The position numbers and the translations under genes were made by a program. This document shows positions 63,369 to 64,000 of a stretch of DNA of 64,000 nucleotides, piece after piece. Source of the stretch: Poronia punctata (Eukaryota > Ascomycota > Sordariomycetes > Xylariales > Xylariaceae). The notes beneath the pieces are model-generated. The model was not told the origin of the DNA and searched no databases. It was given only the letters and a program-made list of their open reading frames with translations. How positions within the stretch are numbered: position 1 is the first letter of the stretch; each line of letters opens with the position of its first letter. Location of the stretch: the NCBI GenBank assembly GCA_022579005.1, contig MU401480.1, positions 211,624 through 275,623 on the forward strand. Reading direction: 5' to 3'.

Positions 63369-64000
63369 GAAATTAAAACCAGTTGCAATAAGTTTTTTCT
63401 ATGCAGGGGGAAGCATCCTTAAAAGCGCATACTATTAGATTTAATAGGTTATAAGATAATAAAAATTAATATAATGCTTATATAGTAAAAGTTATATAGC
63501 TATAGTAAGGATTATTATAAAAAAAAAAGTTTTTTTATAAAAAGTTTTTTTTTACTTATTTAGTATATATAAATTTTGCAAAAAAAAGAAGTTTTATTTT
63601 TTTATATATATATTAATTAATATATACAATTTAGCTATTTTGCTAGTTTTAATAATTAAAAGTTTTATACTACTTATTATTATTATTAAAGCTTAATAGT
63701 ATAGTAACTTAGTAATAATAGTATTAGCTAATAAAATTAAACTATTTTGCTTAAAAAAATTTTATTACTAAAATAAAAAATTTAAAACAAAAGCTTTAGC
63801 TTTATAGCTATAGCAATATATTAGCTTAAAAAATAAAAAACTTTAGCTTAAATAACCTAAACTTATTAATATTACTAAACTTAATAAAAAGCTTATTACT
63901 TTTATTATTAAAAAAACTAAATTTAAGTTTTATATAGCTAAAAATACTTTTACTTTAAATAAAAATAAATAAGTTAATATTAAAAATCTTTTAATAAATT
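63369..64000. repeat. Second RIP-mutated AT-rich repeat, running off the window
   Basis: After about 60 bases of ordinary sequence (63369-63430) the DNA again becomes nearly pure A/T with the same TAGC/GCTA word use, homopolymers and no open frames, to the end of the window. Likely another repeat hit by RIP; its type cannot be told. Confidence 0.6.

Overview
This is nuclear DNA of a filamentous ascomycete (Pezizomycotina). The evidence is many short introns (about 53-130 nt, GT..CTRAC..YAG), a fungal-type reducing PKS-NRPS megasynthase, a HET-domain gene, a HeLo-like gene, an EMC1 gene and, on the right, a very AT-rich block whose repeats differ almost only by C/T and G/A transitions, the signature of repeat-induced point mutation (RIP). 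The genus cannot be fixed from sequence alone. Exon boundaries were set by hand by matching splice signals, reading phase and family conservation; the multi-exon models given sum to whole codons, except the PKS-NRPS, which has one base too many.

Left part (1-9281): the 3' part of an ATR/Mec1-type checkpoint kinase (10 exons in the window), then a PARP-type zinc-finger protein with a basic, AT-hook-like tail. Both look like conserved housekeeping nuclear genes.

Secondary-metabolism part (about 10200-32941): a 12.8-kb hybrid PKS-NRPS on the minus strand (KS-AT-DH-MT-degenerate ER-KR-ACP-C-A-T-R), followed by a seven-TM rhodopsin-domain membrane protein, a 2-oxoglutarate/Fe(II) oxygenase, an FAD monooxygenase, a stand-alone trans-acting enoyl reductase and a Gfo/Idh/MocA oxidoreductase. 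The PKS-NRPS with its trans-ER is the classic arrangement for acyl-tetramic-acid, pyridone or cytochalasan-type products; the oxygenases and oxidoreductase would decorate the released scaffold. The synthase gene carries a single-base frameshift near its 3' end that truncates the releasing domain, so the gene is either a recent pseudogene or carries a sequencing error.

Middle part (33117-44433): a truncated kinase paralogue, an intact Ser/Thr kinase and, head to head with it, a HeLo-like/pseudokinase gene of the kind linked to fungal cell death and allorecognition; then EMC1 (ER membrane insertase subunit) and a second 2OG/Fe(II) oxygenase. Region 44434-47297 is gene-poor and holds an assembly gap in poly-C flanked by a duplicated segment.

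Right part (47298-64000): a full-length ABCC-type ABC transporter (minus strand), a 680-bp non-autonomous hAT-like transposon with a perfect 8-bp target duplication, a HET-domain gene, then a complete but RIP-destroyed 6.94-kb LTR retrotransposon (203-bp LTRs, TG..CA outer ends, 5-bp target duplication) and the start of another RIP-mutated repeat that runs off the window.
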